Positions 19,882 through 26,791 of a DNA stretch of 64,000 bases are shown piece by piece. The notes below the pieces were generated by a model. That model was not told the DNA's origin, ran no database searches, and saw only the letters and a list, made by a program, of their open reading frames with translations. The first letter of the stretch is position 1. Every line of letters starts with the position of its first letter. This DNA is from WHSO01 sp963732875. Its GTDB lineage: Bacteria; Pseudomonadota; Alphaproteobacteria; SMXQ01. The stretch covers positions 620,001 through 684,000 of the forward strand of contig CAVTBD010000002.1 in assembly GCA_963732875.1 (NCBI GenBank). Reading direction: 5' to 3'. Position numbers and translations under genes: made by a program.

Positions 19882-20085
19882 TCACGCCCGGCGGCGCGAC
19901 AGCATCACGAGGCCGACCACCGCGCCGACGGCGCCCAGGATCAGGTAGAGCATGGTGTTGTCGGTGAACTTGCCGGTGAGGGCTTCCGAGATCCGGTCCA
20001 TCGGGGAGTCGGAGGCATTGAGGCCGAAAATCACCAGGATGATTCCAGCCACGAGCAGGACGATGCCGAGGATGCGGCCATTCAT
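19882..20085 (-). CDS. Small membrane protein, DUF3185 family (copy A)
   Basis: A 67-residue protein with two transmembrane helices (about 5-22 and 43-62) separated by SDSPMDRISEALTGKFTDNT, ending in RRRA. This fits the DUF3185 family of small inner-membrane proteins of unknown role. It is matched in length and topology by 20188-20391 just upstream, forming a tandem pair on the same strand. The start ATG 20085 has an AGGAGCC ribosome site. It converges with the APC permease, whose stop is 22 bp away. Confidence 0.8.
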   Translation of the reverse strand: MNGRILGIVLLVAGIILVIFGLNASDSPMDRISEALTGKFTDNTMLYLILGAVGAVVGLVMLSRRRA

Positions 20086-20125
20086 GTGCGGCTCCTTCTG
20101 GTTGGTGAATGAAACAGGGCGAAGT

Positions 20126-20164
20126 ACGGCCCCGGCCGCGCCCGGGAAGGGCGGCCGGGGCCGT
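20126..20164 (-). terminator. Long GC hairpin between the two DUF3185 genes
   Basis: Perfect 14-bp stem, ACGGCCCCGGCCGC (20126-20139) against GCGGCCGGGGCCGT (20151-20164), with an 11-nt loop. It starts 24 bp after the stop of copy B. There is no T-run, so it may act as an attenuator or mRNA 3-prime stabiliser rather than a complete terminator. Confidence 0.55.
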
Positions 20165-20187
20165 TATCCCGCCGCATGGGCTGCCGT

Positions 20188-20391
20188 TTAGGCCCCGCGG
20201 CTGGATATCATCGTCAGCCCGCCGACGACGCCGATCGCCCCGAGCGTGAGAAACAGGACTGTGCCGGGGGATAGCCGCCCGGCAGCGACTTCGACAAGAT
20301 GGGTCCCCGGCGGCTCGGTCAGATTGATGCCCGAGACCAGCAGCAGGACACCAAGAAGCAGAAGCACGATTCCCGCAGATCGAACGACCAT
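20188..20391 (-). CDS. Small membrane protein, DUF3185-like (copy B)
   Basis: A 67-residue protein from ATG 20391, preceded by an excellent GAGGAGGG ribosome site; the open frame to 20433 is not needed. It has two transmembrane helices (about 4-22 and 43-62) around a hydrophilic loop (NLTEPPGTHLVEVAAGRLSP) and ends SSRGA. Topology, length and the Gly-rich second helix match copy A, so the two are probably ancient duplicates. It is divergent from the TctC-type gene. Function is unknown; salt-stress or envelope roles have only been guessed for the family. Confidence 0.72.
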   Translation of the reverse strand: MVVRSAGIVLLLLGVLLLVSGINLTEPPGTHLVEVAAGRLSPGTVLFLTLGAIGVVGGLTMISSRGA

Positions 20392-20518
20392 GGTTCCCTC
20401 CTCTAGGCGGTCGTTTCTGGAAACGCGTGGCAACTGGAAGCACCGGGGTCAGCCTCCCCGGCGAACCTGAATCGTCAACGGCCCGGCGCCCGATAAGTTC
20501 CACGGATTTCCCCGTCCG

Positions 20519-20544
20519 GGGCGAAAAACCGGCGTTTTTCGCCC
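20519..20544. promoter_or_regulatory. 11-bp perfect palindrome in the DUF3185/TctC divergent region
   Basis: GGGCGAAAAAC (20519-20529) and GTTTTTCGCCC (20534-20544) around CGGC, in the 257-bp divergent region. Its symmetry and the A/T blocks would suit a dimeric repressor site or an RNA hairpin. A second perfect 8-bp hairpin, CCACGGCC/GGCCGTGG (20594-20612), lies nearer the TctC-type start. Confidence 0.4.
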
Positions 20545-20648
20545 AAAAATGCTCTAGGATGGCGGTCGCTTGCCGTAAACCTGGTCACAGCCGCCACGGC
20601 CTCCGGCCGTGGACGAAAACACCAACATCAAATACAGGGAAACAGGGC

Positions 20649-21689
20649 ATGACTTCACTTCGCATCCGCAGCCTCGCCACCACCGCGCTCGCCACCACAC
20701 TCGCCGGTGGCCTGATCGCCGTCGCCGGGCTGGTCCCGGCCCACGCCAAGGACTTCTACGAAGGCAAACAGCTCAAGGTCATCGTCGGCTCCAGCGCCGG
20801 CGGCGGCTACGACACCTACGCCCGGGTCATTTCGCGCCACATGGGCAACTTCCTGCCGGGCCATCCCGCGCTCGTCGTGCAGAACATGCCGGGCGGCTCG
20901 AGCCGCAAGGCCGCCAACTACGTCTACAACATCGCGCCCAAGGACGGCACGGTGATCACCGCGCTGTTCAGCGGCATCCCCACCGATCCGTTGATCAACC
21001 CCAAGCAGGTCAAGTTCGACGTCCAGAAGTTCAACTGGCTCGGCAGCGCCAGCAAGGAGACCTTCGTCGGCTACGTCTGGAACACCGCGCCCGCCCAGAC
21101 CCTCGAAGACCTCAAGACCAAGCAGATGATCGTCGGCGGCTCGGGCGGCGCGACCACCGATTTCCCGAAGCTGTCGAAGGCGATCCTCGGCCTCAAGTTC
21201 AAGATCGTCGAAGGCTATCCCGGCACCAAGCAGATCGGCCTCGCGATCGAGCGCGGCGAGCTGCAGGGCGACGCCGGCATCACCTGGACCAGCGTCAAGA
21301 CCCAGCATTCCGACTGGCTGCGCGACAAGAAGATCCGCGTGTTCGTGCAGTACGGCGCCAAGCCCAATCCCGACCTCAAGGACGTGCCGCTGATGCTCGA
21401 TCTCGCCAAGACCAAGGCCGACCGCCAGGCGCTGGCGCTCTCGTTCCTGCGCGGCGAGGCGCAGCGCCCCTACACCGCGCCCCCGGGCCTGCCCGCCGAG
21501 CGCGTCGCCATGCTGCGCAAGGCGTTCGTCGAGACGCTCAAGGACAAGGCGTTCCTGGCCGATGCCAAGAAGCGCCACCTCGAGGTCGAATTCGTCTCGC
21601 CCGAAGAGATGAGCGAGCTGATCGCCGGCTACTACCAGACGCCGAAATCGGTGGTCGATCGTGTGAAGAAGATCGTGAGCGCCAAGTAG
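20649..21689 (+). CDS. TctC/Bug-family periplasmic solute-binding protein
   Basis: Exported binding protein of 346 residues from ATG 20649. The signal peptide covers about residues 1-33 (cleavage after PAHA). The mature protein starts KDFYEGKQLKVIVGSSAGGGYD, the conserved ligand-loop region of the tripartite tricarboxylate transporter receptors, and continues with VVQNMPGGSSRKAANY. No TctA or TctB membrane subunits lie nearby, so it is an orphan receptor. Ligands in this family are mostly carboxylates; the actual one is unknown. Codon use is GC-rich like the core genome, unlike the next genes to the right. Confidence 0.85.
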   Translation: MTSLRIRSLATTALATTLAGGLIAVAGLVPAHAKDFYEGKQLKVIVGSSAGGGYDTYARVISRHMGNFLPGHPALVVQNMPGGSSRKAANYVYNIAPKDGTVITALFSGIPTDPLINPKQVKFDVQKFNWLGSASKETFVGYVWNTAPAQTLEDLKTKQMIVGGSGGATTDFPKLSKAILGLKFKIVEGYPGTKQIGLAIERGELQGDAGITWTSVKTQHSDWLRDKKIRVFVQYGAKPNPDLKDVPLMLDLAKTKADRQALALSFLRGEAQRPYTAPPGLPAERVAMLRKAFVETLKDKAFLADAKKRHLEVEFVSPEEMSELIAGYYQTPKSVVDRVKKIVSAK

Positions 21690-21777
21690 CCTGTCCGGAA
21701 ATATCCTGCGAAGCGCCGGGAGGCCCGATGGCCTTCCGGCGTTTTCGTCATGGCTCCAGCGAGAAACTAACGATCCT

Positions 21778-23175
21778 TCATCGAGGCAGGAAAACCCAAG
21801 CACGCAGGCCGCCAGACGCCCTATTCACGAGTGTCAGTTGGCCACCGTGAGCTTCGACAATCGACAGCGCGATTGCCAATCCGAGCCCGATTCCGCCCGT
21901 CTCGCGGTTTCTAAAATCCTCTACGCGATAGAACGGCTGAAAGACCCGGGCGAGTTCACCTTCGGGAATTCCCGGCCCTTGGTCATCAATAATAATCTCG
22001 ACCGATTCGGTGCCGGATTCCACCGTCACATCAGCCGACTTTCCATATTTTACCGCGTTGTCGATAAAATTCCTGACGACGCGTTTGAGAGCATCGGGCC
22101 GGCATTCGAACACCACCGGCGACGCAGGTTTCATTGCCACCGGCAGACCGGCATCGGCCATGTCGTCGACGACGCTCTCAACAAGCGCCGTTATGTCCGT
22201 GCGCCGCCGCGGTTCCATTTCAACCGCCTCGCGCGCAAAATCCAGCGTCGCGCCGATCATCGAATCCATTTCTGCAATGTTTTGGAGCATCTTCTCGCGT
22301 TCTGGCAGATTCTCGAGGTTTTCGGCGCGGAGCCGTAACAACGTCAGGGGAGTTCGCAGATCATGCGAAATGGCGGCCAGCATTCGGGTCCGGTTTTCGA
22401 TCAGGCCGCGAAGACGCGCTTGCATGGCGTTGAATGCTTGCGAAGCCTCGCGTGTTTCGACGGTTCCCGTCTCAGGAACCGGTGGAGCGTTGAGATCGTC
22501 GCCCAGCCGTTTCGCCGCTGCCGAGAGCGATGCAAGCGGCGCCGTAACGCGCCGAACCGCCCAAACGGCTACCCCCAGAATAATGACCGCCATCAACGCA
22601 AGAGAAATGAGAAACTGATGCGAAAAAGCTGGCCCACGTTCGATGAGTACCGTCTCGAACGATAGCCACTTGCCGTCCGGTAGCGGCACTGCAACTTGCA
22701 AGGCGCGGAACGCGCCGAACGGGCCCATCCCGTTCATGTGAGCCATCATTGGACCTGCCCGCATCGGGTGCAATCCCGAGAACGGCGGGCTAACGGCTCC
22801 CGACACCGATACGATAGGTTGCGGCCCGGATCCGACCGGAAGTTGCTCCGTGAGAAAGTCCCGGATCGCGTTTGCCACACCGGATTTCTCGCCGGAGGTA
22901 TCCGTCATGGCCGGCGGTTGACTTAAGAGCGAGACGTGGAAGTTCTGATCACTGAGGACCGCAATGATGCGCACGCGCCAATCCTGTGGCGCTTCCCGCA
23001 CAAGGCGAGTGAGGTTGGCAATTCGCTCGGCGGCAGCGAATCCTCCGACTGCGCGCACCGCCTGTTCGCGGTCGAGGCTGAAAATCCACCACCCAGCAGC
23101 TTGTGAAATGGCCAGTCCGGCCAACAGGATAATCACGGTCTGGCCAAACAGGCTCTTCGGGAGAAGCCGGCTCAT
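21778..23175 (-). CDS. Sensor histidine kinase with Met/His-rich periplasmic domain
   Basis: Membrane histidine kinase of 465 residues. Transmembrane helix 1 lies near 10-32, a periplasmic sensor region at about 33-180, transmembrane helix 2 at about 185-207 and then HAMP. The HisKA domain has the phospho-accepting His in AAISHDLRTPLTLLRL. The ATPase domain has RNFIDNAVKYG (N box), IIIDDQGPGIPEGEL (G1) and TGGIGLGLAIA (G2). The sensor region contains HPMRAGPMMAHMNGMGPFG, a Met/His cluster suited to soft metals such as Cu(I) or Ag(I). This is an inference strengthened by the Met-rich protein encoded divergently. Its start overlaps the regulator stop by 4 bp. GC content is visibly lower than in the core genes. 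Confidence 0.92.
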   Translation of the reverse strand: MSRLLPKSLFGQTVIILLAGLAISQAAGWWIFSLDREQAVRAVGGFAAAERIANLTRLVREAPQDWRVRIIAVLSDQNFHVSLLSQPPAMTDTSGEKSGVANAIRDFLTEQLPVGSGPQPIVSVSGAVSPPFSGLHPMRAGPMMAHMNGMGPFGAFRALQVAVPLPDGKWLSFETVLIERGPAFSHQFLISLALMAVIILGVAVWAVRRVTAPLASLSAAAKRLGDDLNAPPVPETGTVETREASQAFNAMQARLRGLIENRTRMLAAISHDLRTPLTLLRLRAENLENLPEREKMLQNIAEMDSMIGATLDFAREAVEMEPRRRTDITALVESVVDDMADAGLPVAMKPASPVVFECRPDALKRVVRNFIDNAVKYGKSADVTVESGTESVEIIIDDQGPGIPEGELARVFQPFYRVEDFRNRETGGIGLGLAIALSIVEAHGGQLTLVNRASGGLRAWVFLPR

Positions 23176-23894
23176 TCGCGGACTACCGTCGGGGTGAATA
23201 TGTACCCGCCACCCCAGACGGTCTTTATGATACTGGGGTTGCCGAGGTCGGCTTCGAGTTTTCGCCTCAGACGACTGACCTGCGTGTCGATACTACGGTC
23301 GAGGACATGTGCGGCCCGACCTCGCGCGAGGTCAAGCAACTGGTCGCGGTTCAGAACGCGGTTTGGGCGCTCCACAAGAACAATCAGGAGATCATATTCA
23401 CCGGTGCTGAGCGGCACTGTGACGCCGTCATCACGAACAAGTTCACGGGCTTCGGTGTCGAGCGTCCAGCGGTCAAACCGGTAACGCCTCTTGGGCTCGC
23501 CAACTCCGACTGTTGCGGGCTCTGCCTGTGCACGGCGGAGAACCGCCCGGATGCGAGCGATCAGTTCGCGGCTGCCAAACGGCTTCGGAAGATAGTCATC
23601 CGCACCCATCTCGAGACCTACAACCCGGTCCACCTCCTCGCCCTTGGCCGTCAGCATGATGATCGGTACACGGGACTCAGCACGAACGGCCCGGCACAAC
23701 GAAAGGCCGTCCTCCCCCGGCAGCATGAGATCGAGCAGGATGAGGTCGATGCGGCTGTCGGCCAGCGCCTTGCGCATCGCCCGTCCGTCCGCGGCAAGCG
23801 AGACACGGAAGCCCTCCTTGCTCAGGGCACGTGAGACGAGATCGCGGATTTCGCGATGATCGTCCACAACCAGGATATGAGGCGCCTTTTGCAT
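23172..23894 (-). CDS. OmpR-family response regulator
   Basis: Two-component regulator of 240 residues from ATG 23894; the longer open frame upstream crosses the divergent promoter. The receiver domain has the acidic pair Asp11/Asp12, phospho-acceptor Asp55 (LILLDLMLPGEDG), conserved Thr in IIMLTAKGEE and Lys in DYLPKPFG. The C-terminal winged-helix DNA-binding domain ends with DTQVSRLRRKLEADLGNP and WGGGYIF. It is translationally coupled to the kinase by a 4-bp overlap. It likely controls the divergent gene at 24074 through symmetric sites in the intervening 179 bp. Confidence 0.94.
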   Translation of the reverse strand: MQKAPHILVVDDHREIRDLVSRALSKEGFRVSLAADGRAMRKALADSRIDLILLDLMLPGEDGLSLCRAVRAESRVPIIMLTAKGEEVDRVVGLEMGADDYLPKPFGSRELIARIRAVLRRAQAEPATVGVGEPKRRYRFDRWTLDTEARELVRDDGVTVPLSTGEYDLLIVLVERPNRVLNRDQLLDLARGRAAHVLDRSIDTQVSRLRRKLEADLGNPSIIKTVWGGGYIFTPTVVRE

Positions 23895-23946
23895 GCCCGG
23901 AATATAACCCAAAGCCCGAAATCGGGTTTCCGCAATATGTGTCCAA

Positions 23947-23983
23947 TTGTGACGGGCCAGGCCGCTGACAAACTTCGTCACAA
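23947..23983 (+). promoter_or_regulatory. Candidate response-regulator operator
   Basis: Perfect inverted repeat TTGTGACG (23947-23954) and CGTCACAA (23976-23983), with a third CGTGACA at 24008-24014, in the divergent region between the response regulator and the Met-rich periplasmic protein. Three copies of the GTGAC core in 68 bp suggest a binding site. Assignment to the adjacent regulator is inferred from position. Confidence 0.4.
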
Positions 23984-24073
23984 AAAACCCTGTTTTTGAA
24001 AAACTTCCGTGACATTCGGCCATTCCAATGGCGAAGCAACGGACCTCCCGTTGCCCAACTATTGGAGGTAGAC

Positions 24074-24730
24074 ATGGCAAAGAAGGCTTTAGTGATAGGC
24101 AGCCTCGTGGCCACTACGATTTTCGTTGGCGGACTGGCGCTGGCACATTCGCTGCCCCATCGGCCCGGCAGCTTTGGCCCGCCATTCATGCATAACATGG
24201 GCTCGGGCGGGATGGGCCCAGGCATGATGGGCGAAGGCCGTGGCGCCGCGACCATGGCGCAACTCGGCGACATCCACGCCTTGCTCACCAATCACGATCG
24301 CGTCAAGCGCACCGTCACCAACCTGCCTAACGGGATCCGGACAGTCACGGAGTCGGACGACCCGGAGATCGCGACGCTGATCAAGAAACACGTTGCGGAG
24401 ATGGGCAAGCGTGTCGATACCGGAGACGACCCCGGCCTGCCAATCGAGAGCCCGGCGCTACACGCGATTTTCCGCAATAAGGACAAGATCAAGACCACAT
24501 ATGAGACGACTGAAAAAGGCGTCATCGTCGTGCAGACGTCGGACGACCCGGAAACCGTCGCCGCGCTTCAGACCCATGCCCGGGAGGTGACGGACCTCGC
24601 CGAGGGCGGCATGGCGGCGCTTCATACCGCCATGCTGCGTAACAGCGGCGGCATGATGGGCATGATGTTCGGCCGGATGATGCACGGTGCGCCCGGTGAG
24701 CAATTGGCACCAAACGTGCCCGCGCGCTGA
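24074..24730 (+). CDS. Periplasmic Met/His-rich protein with duplicated SDDPE module
   Basis: Exported protein of 218 residues from ATG 24074 behind a strong GGAGGTA ribosome site. It has a signal sequence (about 1-24). A Met/Gly/His-rich segment follows (HNMGSGGMGPGMMGEG), and another lies at the C-terminus (GGMMGMMFGRMMHG). Between them are two copies of a module. The first reads NGIRTVTESDDPEIATLIKKH and the second has TTEKGVIVVQTSDDPET. The Met/His clusters suggest Cu(I)/Ag(I) handling, in line with the Met-rich sensor kinase encoded divergently. I do not recognise a named family. A related module is in the next gene. Confidence 0.8.
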   Translation: MAKKALVIGSLVATTIFVGGLALAHSLPHRPGSFGPPFMHNMGSGGMGPGMMGEGRGAATMAQLGDIHALLTNHDRVKRTVTNLPNGIRTVTESDDPEIATLIKKHVAEMGKRVDTGDDPGLPIESPALHAIFRNKDKIKTTYETTEKGVIVVQTSDDPETVAALQTHAREVTDLAEGGMAALHTAMLRNSGGMMGMMFGRMMHGAPGEQLAPNVPAR

Positions 24731-24795
24731 AGACTATTAAAACGCCATTGTGATCACCATCTTACACAAATCTGCCATTGTCCGGAGATGAGCCC

Positions 24796-25431
24796 GTGAA
24801 ATACATGCATCGACTGGCGACCTTTGCCGTCGGCACAGTCCTTGCCTTTGCCGGCCTTGTCTTGGCCGGCAGCGGCGTCACTGTCGCGCAAAATGCGCCG
24901 AGCCCTCACTCAATGGAACCGGCCAATATGCACGGCGCCATGCCGATCGACGCTCATCCCGGCATTAGTGCGACGAAAAGGATGCCCACGATGCCGGGTC
25001 AGGACGCTTTCGGCGCCATCCAGGAAATCGTCCAGATCCTCGAAGCCGCCCCCAACACGGACTGGTCAAAAGTCAATCTGGAGGCGTTGCGCCAGCACCT
25101 GATCGACATGAACGATGTCACCCTTAAGGCGCATGCTGCGGTCAAGCCGATCAAGGGCGGCCTGAAAATCGCGGTTACAGGCACCGGCCGCACACTCCTG
25201 GCGATTCAGCGGATGATCCCGGCACACGCACGTGCCATCGACGGCCTCAACGGCTGGCGCACTACGACGGCACCATTGGCGGACGGCGTGCTCCTTACAG
25301 TCACGTCGAACAATCCAAAGGAGATCGCCCATATTCGTGGGCTTGGGTTCATCGGGGTGCTCGTGAGCGGGCCTCACCACCAGCCGCACCATTTGGCATT
25401 GGCGAGAGGCGAATTCGGGCACATGCCCTAG
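24796..25431 (+). CDS. Exported protein related to the preceding Met-rich protein
   Basis: Protein of 211 residues. GTG 24796 is preferred because GGAG lies 8 bp upstream; ATG 24805 and TTG 24778 are also in frame. A signal peptide ends near AQNAPSPH. The mature N-terminus has Met and His residues (HSMEPANMHGAMPIDAHPG). A helical region follows (QEIVQILEAAPNTDWSKVNL). A C-terminal segment, DGVLLTVTSNNPKEIAHIR, resembles the SDDPE module of the upstream gene. The end is His-rich (SGPHHQPHHLALARGEFGH). It probably forms a periplasmic metal-response pair with 24074-24730. Function is otherwise unknown. Confidence 0.72.
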   Translation: MKYMHRLATFAVGTVLAFAGLVLAGSGVTVAQNAPSPHSMEPANMHGAMPIDAHPGISATKRMPTMPGQDAFGAIQEIVQILEAAPNTDWSKVNLEALRQHLIDMNDVTLKAHAAVKPIKGGLKIAVTGTGRTLLAIQRMIPAHARAIDGLNGWRTTTAPLADGVLLTVTSNNPKEIAHIRGLGFIGVLVSGPHHQPHHLALARGEFGHMP

Positions 25432-25471
25432 GCTGACTCGACATTCACCGCAGCGCTGTCATTCCGGAAGC

Positions 25472-25906
25472 TCAGGCAGGCCGGTCGCCGCTCTCCTTCC
25501 GCTCCATTCGGCCGATTCGGCCCGAGAGTTCCGTTCCGGCCGCAACCGTGCTCGTGACCGTGCCGAATTTCAGAACGTTGCGATGGATGAGGTCGAGACG
25601 CCGGTCGGGCTCATCGGTATCGACCAGCAGCTCGTATTCGATGCGCGCCATACGCGGCGGCGCGTCCTGACGCGTGCCCTTGAGTCGCACCTCCACGGCA
25701 CGGATTTCGAAGTCGTTCAACTTCGCCGCCCTGAATACGCCCTTGATCATGCAGGCGGAAATCGCGGCGAGCAGCAATTCCGCCGGGTTGAAGGCGTCAA
25801 GGCGGCCTTCGAGAGCCGCGTCGATCGGGATTTCGGCCTTCTTGCAGAAAGCCCGGCCCGAGCCTTGTGAGAACTTCGATGTGACAAAATATTCGAGATC
25901 GGCCAA
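25472..25906 (-). CDS. OsmC/Ohr-family protein
   Basis: Predicted 144-residue OsmC-like protein, a family of small dimeric thiol peroxidases acting on organic hydroperoxides or reactive sulfur. The start is taken as TTG 25906, preceded at ideal spacing by GAGGAGG; the frame stays open to 26059, but that DNA contains the FNR-type boxes. The conserved core is FNPAELLLAAISACM, with a Cys at the usual first catalytic position. The second Cys expected later in the chain (around the VTSTVAAGTEL segment) is absent, so peroxidase activity is doubtful. It is divergent from the ABC operon with shared regulatory DNA. Confidence 0.8.
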   Translation of the reverse strand: MADLEYFVTSKFSQGSGRAFCKKAEIPIDAALEGRLDAFNPAELLLAAISACMIKGVFRAAKLNDFEIRAVEVRLKGTRQDAPPRMARIEYELLVDTDEPDRRLDLIHRNVLKFGTVTSTVAAGTELSGRIGRMERKESGDRPA

Positions 25907-25960
25907 TGCAATTGCCTCCTCTGGAAAAAGCCATAATGCCGAAGCCGCCCTGCCCTGGCA

Positions 25961-25974
25961 TTGATCGGAATCAA
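25961..25974. promoter_or_regulatory. Perfect FNR/FixK-type box (anaerobox)
   Basis: TTGATCGGAATCAA is an exact match to TTGAT-N4-ATCAA, the site of FNR/FixK/Dnr-type regulators. It lies 55 bp upstream of the OsmC start and about 113 bp upstream of the ABC ATPase start, in their divergent promoter region. Confidence 0.7.
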
Positions 25975-26003
25975 GAGTCCCCCAGCCGGATTCCACCTTA
26001 ATC

Positions 26004-26017
26004 GTGATCTCGATCAA
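26004..26017. promoter_or_regulatory. Second FNR/FixK-type box, one mismatch
   Basis: GTGATCTCGATCAA matches 9 of 10 defined positions of TTGAT-N4-ATCAA. Its centre is 43 bp from that of the perfect box, about four helical turns, so both sites would lie on one face. It is about 70 bp upstream of the ABC operon start. Confidence 0.6.
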
Positions 26018-26086
26018 TGCGGAATGCCCGGGCCGGGCTAATTTGGGCGCCACATTCAAAATCGTCGGCGGATGCCCGGAGCGCGC

Positions 26087-26791
26087 ATGTACGTTATTGA
26101 AGCCCGGAACCTGATCAAAACGTATCGATCCGGCGACATCGAGGTACAGGCCTTACGTGGGGTCAGCTTCGATATCGAAGCCGGCTCGTTTGTTTCGTTC
26201 GTGGGCGCGTCGGGGAGCGGCAAGACGACGCTCCTCAACCTGATCGGCTGCCTCGACCGGCCGACCAGCGGCAAGCTGACCGTGCTCGACACGGACGTCG
26301 GCGCGCTCGATCGCAAGGAAAGCGCCCGCTTCCGCGGCCAGAATATCGGCTTCATCTTCCAGGACTTCAACCTGATCCCCGTGCTCTCGGTCTACGAGAA
26401 CGTGGAATATCCCCTCATCATGGTGCAGTCATGGCCGGAAAGCCGCCGCCGCGACCGCGTCATGGAGATTCTCGCCGCCGTCGGCATGGCCGATCAGGCG
26501 CACAAGCGGCCCGACCAGATTTCCGGCGGCCAGAAGCAGCGGGTGGCGGTGGCGCGGGCGCTGGCGCCCGAGACCAAACTCGTACTCGCCGATGAGCCGA
26601 CCGCCAATCTCGACTCCGAGACCGCCCATCGCGTCATCGACCTGATGCGCCGTCTCAAGACCGATCTCGGCGTCACCTTCGTCTTTTCCACCCACGACCC
26701 GAAGGTCATGGCAGAGGCAGAGATCATCTACCATCTGGAGGACGGCAAGGTAAACAACGTGGAAAACGTGCGGGAGGCGGCCCATGCTTAG
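26087..26791 (+). CDS. ABC transporter ATPase (LolD/MacB-type)
   Basis: Nucleotide-binding subunit of 234 residues from ATG 26087, which has GGAG 6 bp upstream; ATG 26072 is an alternative. It shows Walker A GASGSGKTTLL, signature ISGGQKQRVAVARAL, Walker B LVLADEPTANLD and the switch His in STHDPKVM. The SGDIEVQALRGVSFDI start and overall pattern place it with the LolD/MacB/FtsE group that pairs with FtsX-like permeases. Its stop overlaps the permease start by 8 bp. It is the first gene of a four-gene envelope operon. Confidence 0.93.
   Translation: MYVIEARNLIKTYRSGDIEVQALRGVSFDIEAGSFVSFVGASGSGKTTLLNLIGCLDRPTSGKLTVLDTDVGALDRKESARFRGQNIGFIFQDFNLIPVLSVYENVEYPLIMVQSWPESRRRDRVMEILAAVGMADQAHKRPDQISGGQKQRVAVARALAPETKLVLADEPTANLDSETAHRVIDLMRRLKTDLGVTFVFSTHDPKVMAEAEIIYHLEDGKVNNVENVREAAHA

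Noticed and set aside
20649..21689. Complete tripartite tricarboxylate transporter
   Set aside because: Only the binding protein is present; no TctA- or TctB-like membrane proteins are encoded beside it.
24748..24760. GTGATCAC palindrome as a further FNR/CRP site
   Set aside because: It lacks the TTGAT/ATCAA flanks and is a short palindrome expected by chance.
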